A DNA stretch of 64,000 nt from an uncultured Caproiciproducens sp. Lineage in GTDB: Bacteria > Bacillota > Clostridia > Oscillospirales > Acutalibacteraceae. The stretch is from the NCBI RefSeq assembly GCF_963664915.1, contig NZ_OY761810.1:2990661-3054660 (forward strand), written 5' to 3'. The number at the start of each line of letters is the position of its first letter. Positions within the stretch are counted from its first letter, which is position 1. Positions 7,702 through 16,079 of this stretch are shown piece by piece. Position numbers and translations under genes: made by a program. The notes under the pieces are model-generated. The model did no database searches and was not told the origin of the DNA. It worked only from the letters and a program-made list of their open reading frames with translations.

Positions 7702-8204
7702 ATGACTACCCCCTTTATTTTATTGATGATTTCGTCTTGCGTAATAATCAGGCCGTCTGAATCAGTTGGCATGGTGACTGCTCTGACAGCCACATTTCCG
7801 GTAACATGACCGAGGCCGTCGGTAATGTCAGATGCTTTGTCCCTGCACCGGAACGTTCCGACGTCGCTCTGAATGACATCAAAACCCTGCAGGATAAGGA
7901 ATATCGCATGATTAATCTCGGCACGGTCCGCAGAATCTTCCGGGATGTAGGTTATTTCTATTCCGAACGTGAATTCAGCCGTGTCGGTTGATTTTTTGCT
8001 GTTGGATTGATCGTACAGGTTTACGCCGATCTCGGGCGGATGGACCCCGGACGTCCTGTTCCCGATAGCGACTTTTGACGCTGGGAACAGTCCGGCGAGG
8101 AACACGGCCGTACCGATCAGCACATGATCAGCGATGGTGAGCGTGCCAGCCTTACGTCGAGCATTAAGCTTTGGGTTGAATAATATGTTTACCGGAATAT
8201 TCAC
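7698..8204 (-). CDS. tail terminator-type protein (DUF6838-like)
   Basis: 168 residues, MNIPVNILFNPKLNARRK at the start. It lies between the HK97 gp10-type protein and the sheath gene, where PBSX-type phages encode the tail terminator / completion protein. The sequence (FTFGIEITYIPEDSADRAEIN, then GFDVIQ) resembles the DUF6838 tail terminator family by my recollection. It would cap the tail and mediate joining to the head. It overlaps the sheath start by 4 bases, indicating translational coupling. Confidence 0.65.
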   Translation of the reverse strand: MNIPVNILFNPKLNARRKAGTLTIADHVLIGTAVFLAGLFPASKVAIGNRTSGVHPPEIGVNLYDQSNSKKSTDTAEFTFGIEITYIPEDSADRAEINHAIFLILQGFDVIQSDVGTFRCRDKASDITDGLGHVTGNVAVRAVTMPTDSDGLIITQDEIINKIKGVVI

Positions 8205-8205
8205 G

Positions 8206-8682
8206 CTACCACCCGCCCTTCTGCTTTATTTCCGCTATCTTTGCTTCAAAAATAGCGGGGGCCTGCCGCTCTGCTTCATTCTGCCCCTGCTCAAGCATTC
8301 GCTTTCCCGGAACATAGCCCCATGTAATACCGTGAGATACGATACGATGGCCGCCATTGACATATATGGCATAAGCGACATTATTGCTGAAGCCACTGAT
8401 CCAGTCTTTTCCTTCTTTACGGGTAGCGTCTTTTTTCCAACCGCGGCGAAGTGTGCCACCTATTTTTTTATGGACTTTGAAAGTGACAATTTTACCGTCA
8501 TTTGTGATAAAGCTCACTTGCGATGGATATTGCCCAACCGGAGTTGCTTTAATTGAGGTCTTCATCCCAACATCGGCCATTTTGGATACAACACTCTGAG
8601 CACATTTTGAAAGATCAGCGCCCAGTTCTTCCAACTGTTTTCGATATTTGGAATAGTTTTCAGCGAAATTAATGTCGCTCAT
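8206..8682 (-). CDS. HK97 gp10-like head-tail joining protein
   Basis: 158 residues; N-terminal amphipathic helix, then RTGxLRRGW-like sequence here as GGTLRRGWKKD followed by NNVAYAIYVNGGHR, which is the pattern of the HK97 gp10 (minor tail/neck) family. The start overlaps the upstream adaptor gene by 4 bases. It sits in the connector cluster between capsid and sheath and is expected to bind the neck. Function beyond that is by family. Confidence 0.8.
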   Translation of the reverse strand: MSDINFAENYSKYRKQLEELGADLSKCAQSVVSKMADVGMKTSIKATPVGQYPSQVSFITNDGKIVTFKVHKKIGGTLRRGWKKDATRKEGKDWISGFSNNVAYAIYVNGGHRIVSHGITWGYVPGKRMLEQGQNEAERQAPAIFEAKIAEIKQKGGW

Positions 8683-9035
8683 GCAATTTTCACCCCAGAC
8701 ATCTTTACACTATTGGAAAACGTACGGTTAAACGGCAGCCCGGCCAGCCCGGTAAAGGTCTGGCCTTTATGCTGTACCGTAATGGAATCTCCCTCTTTGA
8801 GTACAACAGACGTATCCACAAGCAGCGTGAATTCCGGTTCCGTCATAGCCGCCGCGTTGTCAGTATTCAGCGTAGGCATGTTTTTCATAGATAGATGACA
8901 AAGGATGTTGGAGTAAACCGTCTGCGGCTCACTTGATTGGTCGATTTCAGCGTCGCGGGTTACGGTCGCCGTATCGTCCCATTGTGCTTGCATGACAGCC
9001 TTGCAGCTTGCAATCGTGTCACTGGGTAAATTCAT
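8679..9035 (-). CDS. head-tail adaptor protein (XkdH/SPP1 gp16 type)
   Basis: 118 residues, beta-rich, with KEGDSITVQHKGQTFTGLAG near the C-terminus, a pattern typical of small neck proteins that stop DNA leaking from the filled head. Gene order (connector, adaptor, gp10-like) matches PBSX. RBS GAGGTGATGTC lies before the ATG. The family assignment rests on order and on the short beta motif; no catalytic residues expected. Confidence 0.65.
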   Translation of the reverse strand: MNLPSDTIASCKAVMQAQWDDTATVTRDAEIDQSSEPQTVYSNILCHLSMKNMPTLNTDNAAAMTEPEFTLLVDTSVVLKEGDSITVQHKGQTFTGLAGLPFNRTFSNSVKMSGVKIA

Positions 9036-9044
9036 GACATCACC

Positions 9045-9404
9045 TCAAAACAGGCATCGAAAAGCATTAAGCGCCGCGGAGTAATCAACCGTCGGCGCTG
9101 TTGCTTTATTTATGTCAGTGTTAAACGTCACCGACGTATCGCCCTCACTGACAGATTTTACTGACCCGCTCGACTGCTGAAAAACGCCGCCCTTCATAAT
9201 AGAGTAAGCGATTTCAGCCCACGGATAAAGAAGCCCGTCGGGCAAAGCTGTCATAGCAAGCGGCAACCGGCAATATCCGCAAATACTGTCCTTTGCCTGG
9301 TTGATATATGACGTATATTTCGCTGTGTCAGTCGCGGACGGATCCGCAGGGACATACCCACGGTCCGTCCAGACTTTCAACACATCACTTACTAGCACTG
9401 CCAT
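9045..9404 (-). CDS. head-tail connector (YqbG/XkdG-region type)
   Basis: 119 residues from the ATG at 9404, which has GGTGG 5 bases upstream; a GTG at 9413 is an alternative start. Helical N-terminal part (DVLKVWTDRGYVPADPS, then YTSYINQAKDSICGYC), followed by PDGLLYPWAEIAYSIMKGG, resembles the phage head-tail connector protein family (gp6/gp15-like, DUF3199). It would dock on the portal ring after packaging. Overlaps the previous 83-residue gene by 20 bases. Confidence 0.65.
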   Translation of the reverse strand: MAVLVSDVLKVWTDRGYVPADPSATDTAKYTSYINQAKDSICGYCRLPLAMTALPDGLLYPWAEIAYSIMKGGVFQQSSGSVKSVSEGDTSVTFNTDINKATAPTVDYSAALNAFRCLF

Positions 9405-9636
9405 CGGTGCCACCGGCTTTCGCGGTCTCGGCTTCTTCCACGGCAGTGCGGACCTGCTCTACCGTCAAGCCATCCGGAAGTTTCAGTTTCAGCTTTTCAG
9501 CACGACTGATAAGGTCGGAGATAACCGGATCCGTTTCCTCCGGTTTTCCGAGTACTGAAAAGCCATCGCCGGTATACTTGGATACTGTTGAATCTTCAAT
9601 CAGGAGTACCATACCCCTGCGTTTTACCCATGTCAT
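9385..9636 (-). CDS. small head-region protein of unknown function
   Basis: 83 residues. RBS AAGGAGGGGGCTG precedes the ATG. The N-terminal part (VLLIEDSTVSKYTGDGFSVLG) is beta-like and resembles short proteins found directly after the capsid gene in many Firmicutes phages; the C-terminal part is a charged helix ending in GGTDGSASK. I do not recognise a named family. Position between capsid and connector suggests a head decoration or a connector helper, but nothing in the sequence proves it. Confidence 0.6.
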   Translation of the reverse strand: MTWVKRRGMVLLIEDSTVSKYTGDGFSVLGKPEETDPVISDLISRAEKLKLKLPDGLTVEQVRTAVEEAETAKAGGTDGSASK

Positions 9637-9651
9637 AAAGCAGCCCCCTCC

Positions 9652-10593
9652 TTACGCCTGTGCCGTCGCAGCAGTGTGGATATAGATACCCGCGGTATCG
9701 TTATCCGATACGATCAAATCGTGATGCAGACGGTAGAAGATGTCATAAGCATCCGCGCTCTGGTTAACGTCAGGCGTGACAATTTTGTCCGCGTTCCGCT
9801 TAATCACAGCGCGAAGGGCCGCCTTGCGGACATATACGAAATTGATCGGCTTGTTGCCCGTAATCGTCTTATAGCCGCCGGTTGTCTGCCCTGCAGTTTT
9901 GCCGTCGTTCAGCTGAATCAGGCTATTGAAACGCACCTGAGGAATTTTGATGATTGGAGTAATTCCATCCAGCATATCAACCCTGCGGTCGATATTGGGA
10001 TTAGGCTGACCGACATCAATCCGGCGGGAAATCTTCGCATCGGATTTAAGCATCTTGTAAACCGTATTGGTCACATAAAGCACACGGCCCTCTTCCGGGA
10101 CTTCCTTTTCGTTGATTGTCTGCTCTGCCGTATCAAACAGGTCAAGGATGCTGTCAGATGTACCGAGGTCTTTGGACACCACCGCCGCCAGAGTATTTGC
10201 ACGCGTGGCAGCGGCATAGATTTCAGCAAAACGCACGGCGTCGATTTCCGGAATTTCTTTGGTACGGACATACTCAGAAGCTACCCTGCGATACAAATCA
10301 AAAGCAACTTCGTCATTGTCGATGACGTCAATGCGGAATTTGCGGCCGCGGTCGTACTGCAAGGTATGCTCTTCCCATGTGACCCCGGCAGAACCCTGCG
10401 TATAACCATTATCCCTGTCATAGGTACCCGCACCGTCCACAGAGACTTTCGGCAGTTTGATTTTGTTTGTTCCTACAAACTGCGTCGCAAGCGTGGAATC
10501 GTCCAAATCGGATGTTTTTGCCTGCAATACATACAGCAGGTCAAGGATAGGAATGAATTTTGTTACCTTTTCAGCAAAAGTATTGATTGACAT
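9652..10593 (-). CDS. major capsid protein
   Basis: 313 residues, directly after the scaffold gene. The sequence has no signal or membrane parts; features include KFRIDVIDNDEVAFDLYRRV and the C-terminal YDIFYRLHHDLIVSDNDT typical of capsid proteins of this phage group, which are HK97-fold. It forms the icosahedral head on the GP20-type scaffold. RBS AGGAGGATAATT lies 8 bases before the ATG. A 304-codon frame on the opposite strand has no RBS and is a shadow. Confidence 0.82.
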   Translation of the reverse strand: MSINTFAEKVTKFIPILDLLYVLQAKTSDLDDSTLATQFVGTNKIKLPKVSVDGAGTYDRDNGYTQGSAGVTWEEHTLQYDRGRKFRIDVIDNDEVAFDLYRRVASEYVRTKEIPEIDAVRFAEIYAAATRANTLAAVVSKDLGTSDSILDLFDTAEQTINEKEVPEEGRVLYVTNTVYKMLKSDAKISRRIDVGQPNPNIDRRVDMLDGITPIIKIPQVRFNSLIQLNDGKTAGQTTGGYKTITGNKPINFVYVRKAALRAVIKRNADKIVTPDVNQSADAYDIFYRLHHDLIVSDNDTAGIYIHTAATAQA

Positions 10594-10614
10594 AAATAAT
10601 TATCCTCCTTAAAA

Positions 10615-11178
10615 TCAGATGGTTTTAGGCAGCGTTACTCCGGCTTCAGCCGCCCATTTTGCGAGATCATTATCGCCCTTCGGCGGATCACCTTTTGCCG
10701 GCGGAGGCGGATTCTGCTGTTGGGTTTCTCCGAACAGGTACGAAGCGTCTTTCTGCAACGCCGCGACCTGTTCATTCAGACCGAGAACGTTTTCCCCATC
10801 GAGGGAAATCTTGCTTTCGTCCAGAAGGGCGCGTACGGCTTTTGTGTTTTTGGCCTTGGCGCCAAGCAGGGCCGTTTCGACCCGGCTGTCAAGCGTGACT
10901 TTTTTCAGGTTGGATTCATAATCGGCTTTTGCCGTTTTATTGGCCTCCTGTACGGATGTGAGTTGTGCTTTCAGTGCTTCATTATCACCGGAAAGCTTTT
11001 CAAAGCCCTTGATCTGCTTGTCGCGCTCAGCAATCTGCCCTTCGAGGGACTTTTTTGCCTCGTTTGCGGTGTTGAAATCCGTACGTGAAACAAAGCCTTT
11101 GCCGATTTCTGCCGATACTTTGCTGTCAATATCCTCTGAGTACGCGTCCCCGAGGACTGTTTTTAGCCATTCAAGCAT
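10615..11178 (-). CDS. GP20-type capsid scaffolding protein
   Basis: 187 residues. Start MLEWLKTVLGDAYSEDIDS, then a long coiled coil (about residues 28-100), then a helix (VRALLDESKISLDGENVLGL) and a Pro/Lys-rich linker ending in a short C-terminal helix: the layout of the phage minor structural protein GP20 / scaffold family. It guides capsid assembly and leaves the head. RBS GAAAGGAAATG region upstream. It follows two terminators, so its transcription likely needs read-through or a nearby promoter. Confidence 0.85.
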   Translation of the reverse strand: MLEWLKTVLGDAYSEDIDSKVSAEIGKGFVSRTDFNTANEAKKSLEGQIAERDKQIKGFEKLSGDNEALKAQLTSVQEANKTAKADYESNLKKVTLDSRVETALLGAKAKNTKAVRALLDESKISLDGENVLGLNEQVAALQKDASYLFGETQQQNPPPPAKGDPPKGDNDLAKWAAEAGVTLPKTI

Positions 11179-11274
11179 AACATTTCCTTTCGTGCCGTTG
11201 TCCTTTTTATCGGGCCAGTCCCCGCATTACGGCGCACCTATTATTTTCCGGGTGCTGCGGTTAATTTTGTATTA

Positions 11275-11303
11275 AAAAACGCCCTGCCATAAGGCGGGAC
11301 GCT
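11275..11303 (-). terminator. second of two tandem terminators after the immunity gene
   Basis: On the minus strand CGTCCCGCC and GGCAGGGCG arms (one mismatch, TTAT loop) are followed by six T. It lies between the immunity gene and the scaffold gene. Confidence 0.7.
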
Positions 11304-11320
11304 TTATAAATGGGTATAAA

Positions 11321-11350
11321 AATACCGCCTGCAACTAAGCAGGCGGTATT
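11321..11350 (-). terminator. first tandem terminator after the immunity gene
   Basis: Perfect 12-pair stem (AATACCGCCTGC and its complement) around a 6-base loop, followed by TTTTATA on the minus strand. It begins at the immunity gene stop codon. Confidence 0.85.
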
Positions 11351-11625
11351 TACTGAAGGACCAGTGCCTTTTCGTAGACTCCTTTGACTTTTTTTCGAAG
11401 TTGATCTTCATTAAGCAATTCCCGGTCATCGTCAATGTAAGGGTCAAAAGCAGCACAATAGTCAGGCATATTTTCTTCAATCAAATCACAGAGTTTCGGA
11501 TTTTCTTTCTGAAATTCATCGTAAACAAAAGTTAATCTAGCCGGAAAATCAAATGAAAAGTCATTTGGTCCTGTTTTTCCCTCAAGAAAATCTTTCATCA
11601 TTTGTATAAGTTCTGGCCCTATCAT
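11350..11625 (-). CDS. colicin D immunity-like protein
   Basis: 91 residues, all-helical in appearance, very acidic. The stretch MPDYCAAFDPYIDDDRELLN and the C-terminal RKKVKGVYEKALVL recall colicin D immunity protein (its ERFEPDAD and KVEVRSILEKF stretches); N-terminal MMKDFLEGKTGPNDFSFDF fits the same family. Its start overlaps the stop of the MuF-toxin gene by 4 bases (ATGA), the usual order for toxin and cognate antidote. It would bind and block the nuclease domain in the cell that makes the phage. The family match is from memory; the pairing is supported by gene order. Two terminators follow at once. Confidence 0.7.
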   Translation of the reverse strand: MIGPELIQMMKDFLEGKTGPNDFSFDFPARLTFVYDEFQKENPKLCDLIEENMPDYCAAFDPYIDDDRELLNEDQLRKKVKGVYEKALVLQ

Positions 11626-13190
11626 TTGTTTTCACTCCAATCTGCTTTTGGGGTCTTTCTGGTCACGATACTAACTATTTCGCTCGTATCTGTGGCCTGT
11701 ATCACAGCAAGGTCATCATAAAAGCGAACTTGATGGCCATTAGGCTGAGTATAATTTGGCACTTTTTGAAGAATGCCGAGCAATTGTTCTTGCGTAAAAT
11801 TCACTTTATCCTTAGCGTGCTTTTGCCCGACAGTTCGGTTGAGCGCATGTTCGGTGAATTCAAAACCATTCTTTCTAAAGAACTGGTATGTGTCTTTAAG
11901 TTTTTGCTTATATTCGACGGTGTAAACATCTTTTGAATAAATTTTTTCAAACGTTTTCAATTGACGCTGAGTTTTTGCGAATTCTTCAGGATTATTATAC
12001 TTCTGATCCTGATAATTTGCAAATGGAAATGGTGCATTTTCCCCCAAGGTAGAACGGACTTTTTGATATTGTTGAAAGTCGGGAACTTCGTTCTGCGCTT
12101 TCTTCCGCTCAGTATCAACGGTGCCGACCCCGTACTTCTCGTCCTGCTGCGCTTTCCATTCTCCGTAGGTCTGCGCCGTGGTCGGAATACTTTTGCCTGT
12201 CACCGGGTCGCGGGCCATACGCTCACCGCTAAAACTGTCCAGATCGCCAATGTAGGGAGCCGTCGTGCATCTGCAGTTTACATGAAAGGACGGATGATTC
12301 ACACCTTCGACAGCCTTATCGACCGGGTAATGCTTGCCGTCCTGCGGTGAACAAATATCACAAGTCGCTTTATCCAGCGTAGCGACAACCTCATACTCGT
12401 CCAACCCATCATCACGGTACGCCTGTAGATGCGCCTGGTTGACTGCATGGGAGGATTCGTTATAGAGCAGCCGATACGCCTCGTATTTCTTCCCGACGCC
12501 GCCCGGAGTGCCGTCTGGATTAGTGCGGACAGCGCCGATTGCTTTCTGCAATTCGGTGGAAAAGTCCTGAGGCGGCCGGCCGGTCATAAACATATTGTTC
12601 AGCGTCGATCGGATACGGAACCCGGTATCAATATCCTGCCGCCACAGCCGAGTGGAAATGTCCATGCCCTGAACCGGTTGTTCCAGCACCTTCCGGATAG
12701 CCGACGTCGAAGGCTGGGAAAAGTTGAATTGAAAACCGGTATATTTCTCAATGTCAAACTGGCGTCGGTAGTATTCCTCGGTGTAAACCTGTGTCGCGGT
12801 GCCCTCAATCTGCTTTTTTTGTTCCTGATATAACTTTTGCAGCATACCGTCGCACTGCGTCAGGAGCGCCTCATACCGGGTAATGCGTGCTTTCACGGAC
12901 AGGTTGTCGACCTGAAGATCAAACGTGCCAATGGAATCTTTGGCAAGCCTTTCAAACTCATTCAGATCGCCGCGGAAATCTTGCAGCTCAGACAGAGAAA
13001 GAACTTTCTGCGCCTCGTCCAGTGAAATCTTGTTATTTTTAGCGTAACGGGCATAGAACTTAAAAACCGTGTCATTCAGATCGCGCTTGGCTTGCTCGAA
13101 GGATTTCACCAGTTCTGGCAGGGCGCCATCCACAGCGGACTCCATGCGGCCGATACTATCAATCGCGCGAGTTTCCCAATACGAAGGCAT
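11622..13190 (-). CDS. MuF/SPP1 gp7-type minor head protein with C-terminal nuclease-like toxin domain
   Basis: 522 residues. The N-terminal helical part and the MuF core (about residues 245-320: SSHAVNQAHLQAYRDDG, then TCDICSPQDGKHY and HPSFHVNCRC with its Cys/His zinc-like motif) are those of phage minor head proteins that enter the host with DNA. A linker (about 320-430) leads to about 90 extra residues with FEFTEHALNRTVGQKH and GHQVRFYDDLAVIQATDT, the pattern of BECR-fold RNase toxins (barnase/EndoU/colicin E5-D/RelE-like). Such fusions are known as MuF polymorphic toxins. An immunity-like gene overlaps its stop. The nuclease call is by fold pattern and not proved; the target is unknown. 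Confidence 0.78.
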   Translation of the reverse strand: MPSYWETRAIDSIGRMESAVDGALPELVKSFEQAKRDLNDTVFKFYARYAKNNKISLDEAQKVLSLSELQDFRGDLNEFERLAKDSIGTFDLQVDNLSVKARITRYEALLTQCDGMLQKLYQEQKKQIEGTATQVYTEEYYRRQFDIEKYTGFQFNFSQPSTSAIRKVLEQPVQGMDISTRLWRQDIDTGFRIRSTLNNMFMTGRPPQDFSTELQKAIGAVRTNPDGTPGGVGKKYEAYRLLYNESSHAVNQAHLQAYRDDGLDEYEVVATLDKATCDICSPQDGKHYPVDKAVEGVNHPSFHVNCRCTTAPYIGDLDSFSGERMARDPVTGKSIPTTAQTYGEWKAQQDEKYGVGTVDTERKKAQNEVPDFQQYQKVRSTLGENAPFPFANYQDQKYNNPEEFAKTQRQLKTFEKIYSKDVYTVEYKQKLKDTYQFFRKNGFEFTEHALNRTVGQKHAKDKVNFTQEQLLGILQKVPNYTQPNGHQVRFYDDLAVIQATDTSEIVSIVTRKTPKADWSENK

Positions 13191-14743
13191 CAGGTACCGC
13201 CTCCATCATCTGCATTCGGCTGCGGAGGCTTATTTCCGCTGCCTGGTGGATGCTCATGCCCCGGTTGCCCCATCGAATCCAGTAAATTCTGTTCATTCTG
13301 CTTCTGTTCTTTTTCAATCTGCGCCCGCTCTGCCTGCCAATCATTCACAAACGGTGCATTTTTAGTCTTTGTCTCGTTGGACATAACCGTATCGGGCAGT
13401 GTGGACAAAATCGTTGCAGTTTCGGTATTGTTCTGCGGTTTCGTGCGCTTCCATGTTTGGACGAACTGCTTTGATTTCTCTACACCGAGATAGTGCAGCA
13501 CTGTTTCCAAAAATTCATCGATAGAATCACGAAATTCGGTTTCCATCAAGCCGCCCTTTAATTCCAGAAGGCCGTACAGATAGTCGATATACACGCCGGA
13601 CTGATTACCTGTGCTACTTGGCGGATTCGGATTAACGGCCATTGCGGACGTCCAAAATTCTTCGTTTAGAATATCCCGGAACGCCTGTCTTGCTTGAAAT
13701 GGGATTTCATTCGTAATTTTATCAACGCCGCCATTGTCTCCCACGGTAACAAATTTTTTAAGTTTGAGCATCTGCGGAACGTCGACCGGGCGCATAATGG
13801 GTTCGCCATTATCATCAACCGCCTCCGTACCGTCTTTGTTATAAACCGGCACTTCGGATTCACCGCTGTAATTTTTGAGGACCCACAATACTTCTTGGAT
13901 ATCATCGCAGTCGTTTGCAAACCCAGAAACCAGTTTATCCAGTGCATCAATGATGTCCTTGTACATAATCAGGTCATTAAACGCCTTAGCATTGTTGCGG
14001 AATTCGATGAACGGCACACGGCCGTAGTTGTGCGGCTGGATATTGCAGGAACCATCCGGCAGGGTTTCGTAGTTTATAATCGGTTTTGCACTGCCCTGCG
14101 CTTCGGGCTTAATCAGGTACGCAACCTGAGAATCGCCCCATATCTCGTAACGAGTCACAGGCTTGCCATTTTGGTCGTTATAGCCGTATGCTCGCAAGAG
14201 ATACAGGAGCTTTTTCTTGACCGTTGAGCGGTCATATATCGGCACACACGTCAGCGGATTCACGTACCAATAATCAAAACCGTTATCTTCCTGCCAGAAC
14301 GCTAGCCATGCGCGGCCGCAATTTGAAGCGTCGGTGCCGAGTTGCTTGATTACTTTCGGCCACTGTGATCCGACGGTATCATTGACTTTTTTCAACGTCG
14401 GGTCGTCGCCTTTACCAGCATCGTCTGCCGGAAGGTCAAACTGCGGCGGAACGGAAAACAAATATCCGATTTTCTGATCCACCACAACGCGGTGCCGGTT
14501 CATCGATATTCGGTTATCTGCGGAGTGCAGCGGAGATTTGCCGATTTTCTTCATGAAACTGTTGACTTCGTAGATGTACGCCGCACCGTTCTTTTTAATT
14601 AAGCCCTCGTTGTCGTAATACTTGAAACCGTCTTCGGCCTGTGCTTTCATCCGCAGGTAGGCACAATTTTCAGAATACATATAATTCTGAATGATCTGTC
14701 GGAGCTGATTTATGTCGTTGAAATCAATCGTAAGCGATTGCAA
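13190..14743 (-). CDS. SPP1 gp6-type portal protein
   Basis: 517 residues, close to the length of SPP1 gp6. Contains NRISMNRHRVVVDQKIGYLF and GRVPFIEFRNNAKAFNDL, DIIDALDKLVSGFANDC, typical of the family, and a disordered Pro/Gly/Asn-rich C-terminus. Twelve copies form the ring through which DNA is pumped and to which the MuF protein binds. It starts 4 bases after the TerL stop region and overlaps the MuF start by one base. Called on sequence and on order. Confidence 0.92.
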   Translation of the reverse strand: MQSLTIDFNDINQLRQIIQNYMYSENCAYLRMKAQAEDGFKYYDNEGLIKKNGAAYIYEVNSFMKKIGKSPLHSADNRISMNRHRVVVDQKIGYLFSVPPQFDLPADDAGKGDDPTLKKVNDTVGSQWPKVIKQLGTDASNCGRAWLAFWQEDNGFDYWYVNPLTCVPIYDRSTVKKKLLYLLRAYGYNDQNGKPVTRYEIWGDSQVAYLIKPEAQGSAKPIINYETLPDGSCNIQPHNYGRVPFIEFRNNAKAFNDLIMYKDIIDALDKLVSGFANDCDDIQEVLWVLKNYSGESEVPVYNKDGTEAVDDNGEPIMRPVDVPQMLKLKKFVTVGDNGGVDKITNEIPFQARQAFRDILNEEFWTSAMAVNPNPPSSTGNQSGVYIDYLYGLLELKGGLMETEFRDSIDEFLETVLHYLGVEKSKQFVQTWKRTKPQNNTETATILSTLPDTVMSNETKTKNAPFVNDWQAERAQIEKEQKQNEQNLLDSMGQPGHEHPPGSGNKPPQPNADDGGGT

Positions 14744-14747
14744 TGTA

Positions 14748-16079
14748 TCACCACCCTATCTTTGTGCCGCCATGGCGGACCATGACCGTGTTTACAAAAT
14801 ACCGTATTTCGTCCATTGCGTGGTCGTTCTCCTTGATTGGCTTATCTTCCTGTTTTTTATCATCCCAGCAATATGAAGAGAATTCTGTGATAGCCCCGGA
14901 ACAGTTTTTCGTGACCTTTATGCGACCTTGACTGAATGCCTTAGCTGTTTCCCTAATTCCATCCACAACATCATTGTTAGCCTGCTGAACTGTAAACCGT
15001 CCATGCTTTCGGATTTCGGCTATCATCGAAGCGGCGGACGGGTCAATGATAATTCGGCTAATATGTCGTTTTTCTGCCAGCTTTTCTAGTGCAGTGTAAT
15101 ACTCCGCATCTGTAAGTTGCCGCCCTGTTTCACGCCCGGAGTGATAATATTCATCAAAGCGATACCACACTCCTTTACTTAGACCATACAGCCCGGCACT
15201 GAACGGGTTAAGTGTGCCGTAGTCAATGGAAATGTAATATTTCACATACTGTCGTTCCTCCTGCTCTACAATCCCCAGACCATTTGCAATATCAGAGTAA
15301 ATCAATCCCTCGGCGATAACCCATAGCCCACGAATATAGCGGTCAAAAAACACCCCGAAATATGAATTTCGGTATCTTTCCTTGATTTCTTCCGACAATG
15401 ATAGGTTGTCGTCCATTGTGAAATGCAGATATAAGATGTGGCGATCTTTGCACTTTAAAATCCAATTGACATAGAACCAGTGTTGTGGGCCTTCCGGATT
15501 GCAGTTGAACCAGAACTTAGAACCTGTTACAGAACAACGGGCGGTTGCCTGGTTGACGAAGCTTTCCGGCATCAAAGCAACTTCATCAAAAAATACGCCC
15601 GCTAGAGTTATGCCTTGGATCAGGTCCTGTGAGCGTTCATCCTTGCCGCCAAACTGATAAAAATAGTTTACGACGCCGCCACGCCTTACGACCATCAGAT
15701 TATCGGCTCGTTTGTCTTGCACGGAGTATCCACGGGACCTCAACATCAACCGAAGCCAAAACAGAACGTTGCGGCGAAGTGACCCGATTGTCTTACCGCA
15801 AATAGCAAAATTCTGCCCGTCAAATGCATTCATAGCCCACATGACATATGAGAGAGACATACAAAGTGTTTTACCCGAGCGGATTGCACCATCAGCAATA
15901 ATACCCTCCTGGTCCTTTACTGAACTATTCGAGCACCACCATGTAAGCACTTTCTTTTGCTTAATGGAAAAAGGTTTAAACTCAAAAAACCCTTGACGTA
16001 TCTGTTGTCTAAGCTTTACGGCGTTATTGTTTATAGCCTTGCGGAGCGCCTCAATCTTGTTATCGATTTCATCCCACAT
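14748..16079 (-). CDS. terminase large subunit (PBSX family)
   Basis: 443 residues from the ATG at 16079, chosen for the AAAGGAT RBS 7 bases upstream; an earlier ATG cluster at 16109 lies inside terS without a good RBS. Walker A GAIRSGKT (about residues 65-72) and Walker B GVFFDEVAL belong to the ATPase that drives packaging; YYISIDYGTLNPF and RIIIDPSAASM lines hold acidic residues of the RNase H-like nuclease that cuts the concatemer. Works with TerS and the portal. Overlaps terS by 11 bases. Confidence 0.93.
   Translation of the reverse strand: MWDEIDNKIEALRKAINNNAVKLRQQIRQGFFEFKPFSIKQKKVLTWWCSNSSVKDQEGIIADGAIRSGKTLCMSLSYVMWAMNAFDGQNFAICGKTIGSLRRNVLFWLRLMLRSRGYSVQDKRADNLMVVRRGGVVNYFYQFGGKDERSQDLIQGITLAGVFFDEVALMPESFVNQATARCSVTGSKFWFNCNPEGPQHWFYVNWILKCKDRHILYLHFTMDDNLSLSEEIKERYRNSYFGVFFDRYIRGLWVIAEGLIYSDIANGLGIVEQEERQYVKYYISIDYGTLNPFSAGLYGLSKGVWYRFDEYYHSGRETGRQLTDAEYYTALEKLAEKRHISRIIIDPSAASMIAEIRKHGRFTVQQANNDVVDGIRETAKAFSQGRIKVTKNCSGAITEFSSYCWDDKKQEDKPIKENDHAMDEIRYFVNTVMVRHGGTKIGW

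Noticed and set aside
9676-10590. Long plus-strand frame opposite the capsid gene (304 codons)
   Set aside because: No RBS, no recognisable protein pattern, and fully antisense to a clear capsid gene; a shadow of its codon use.
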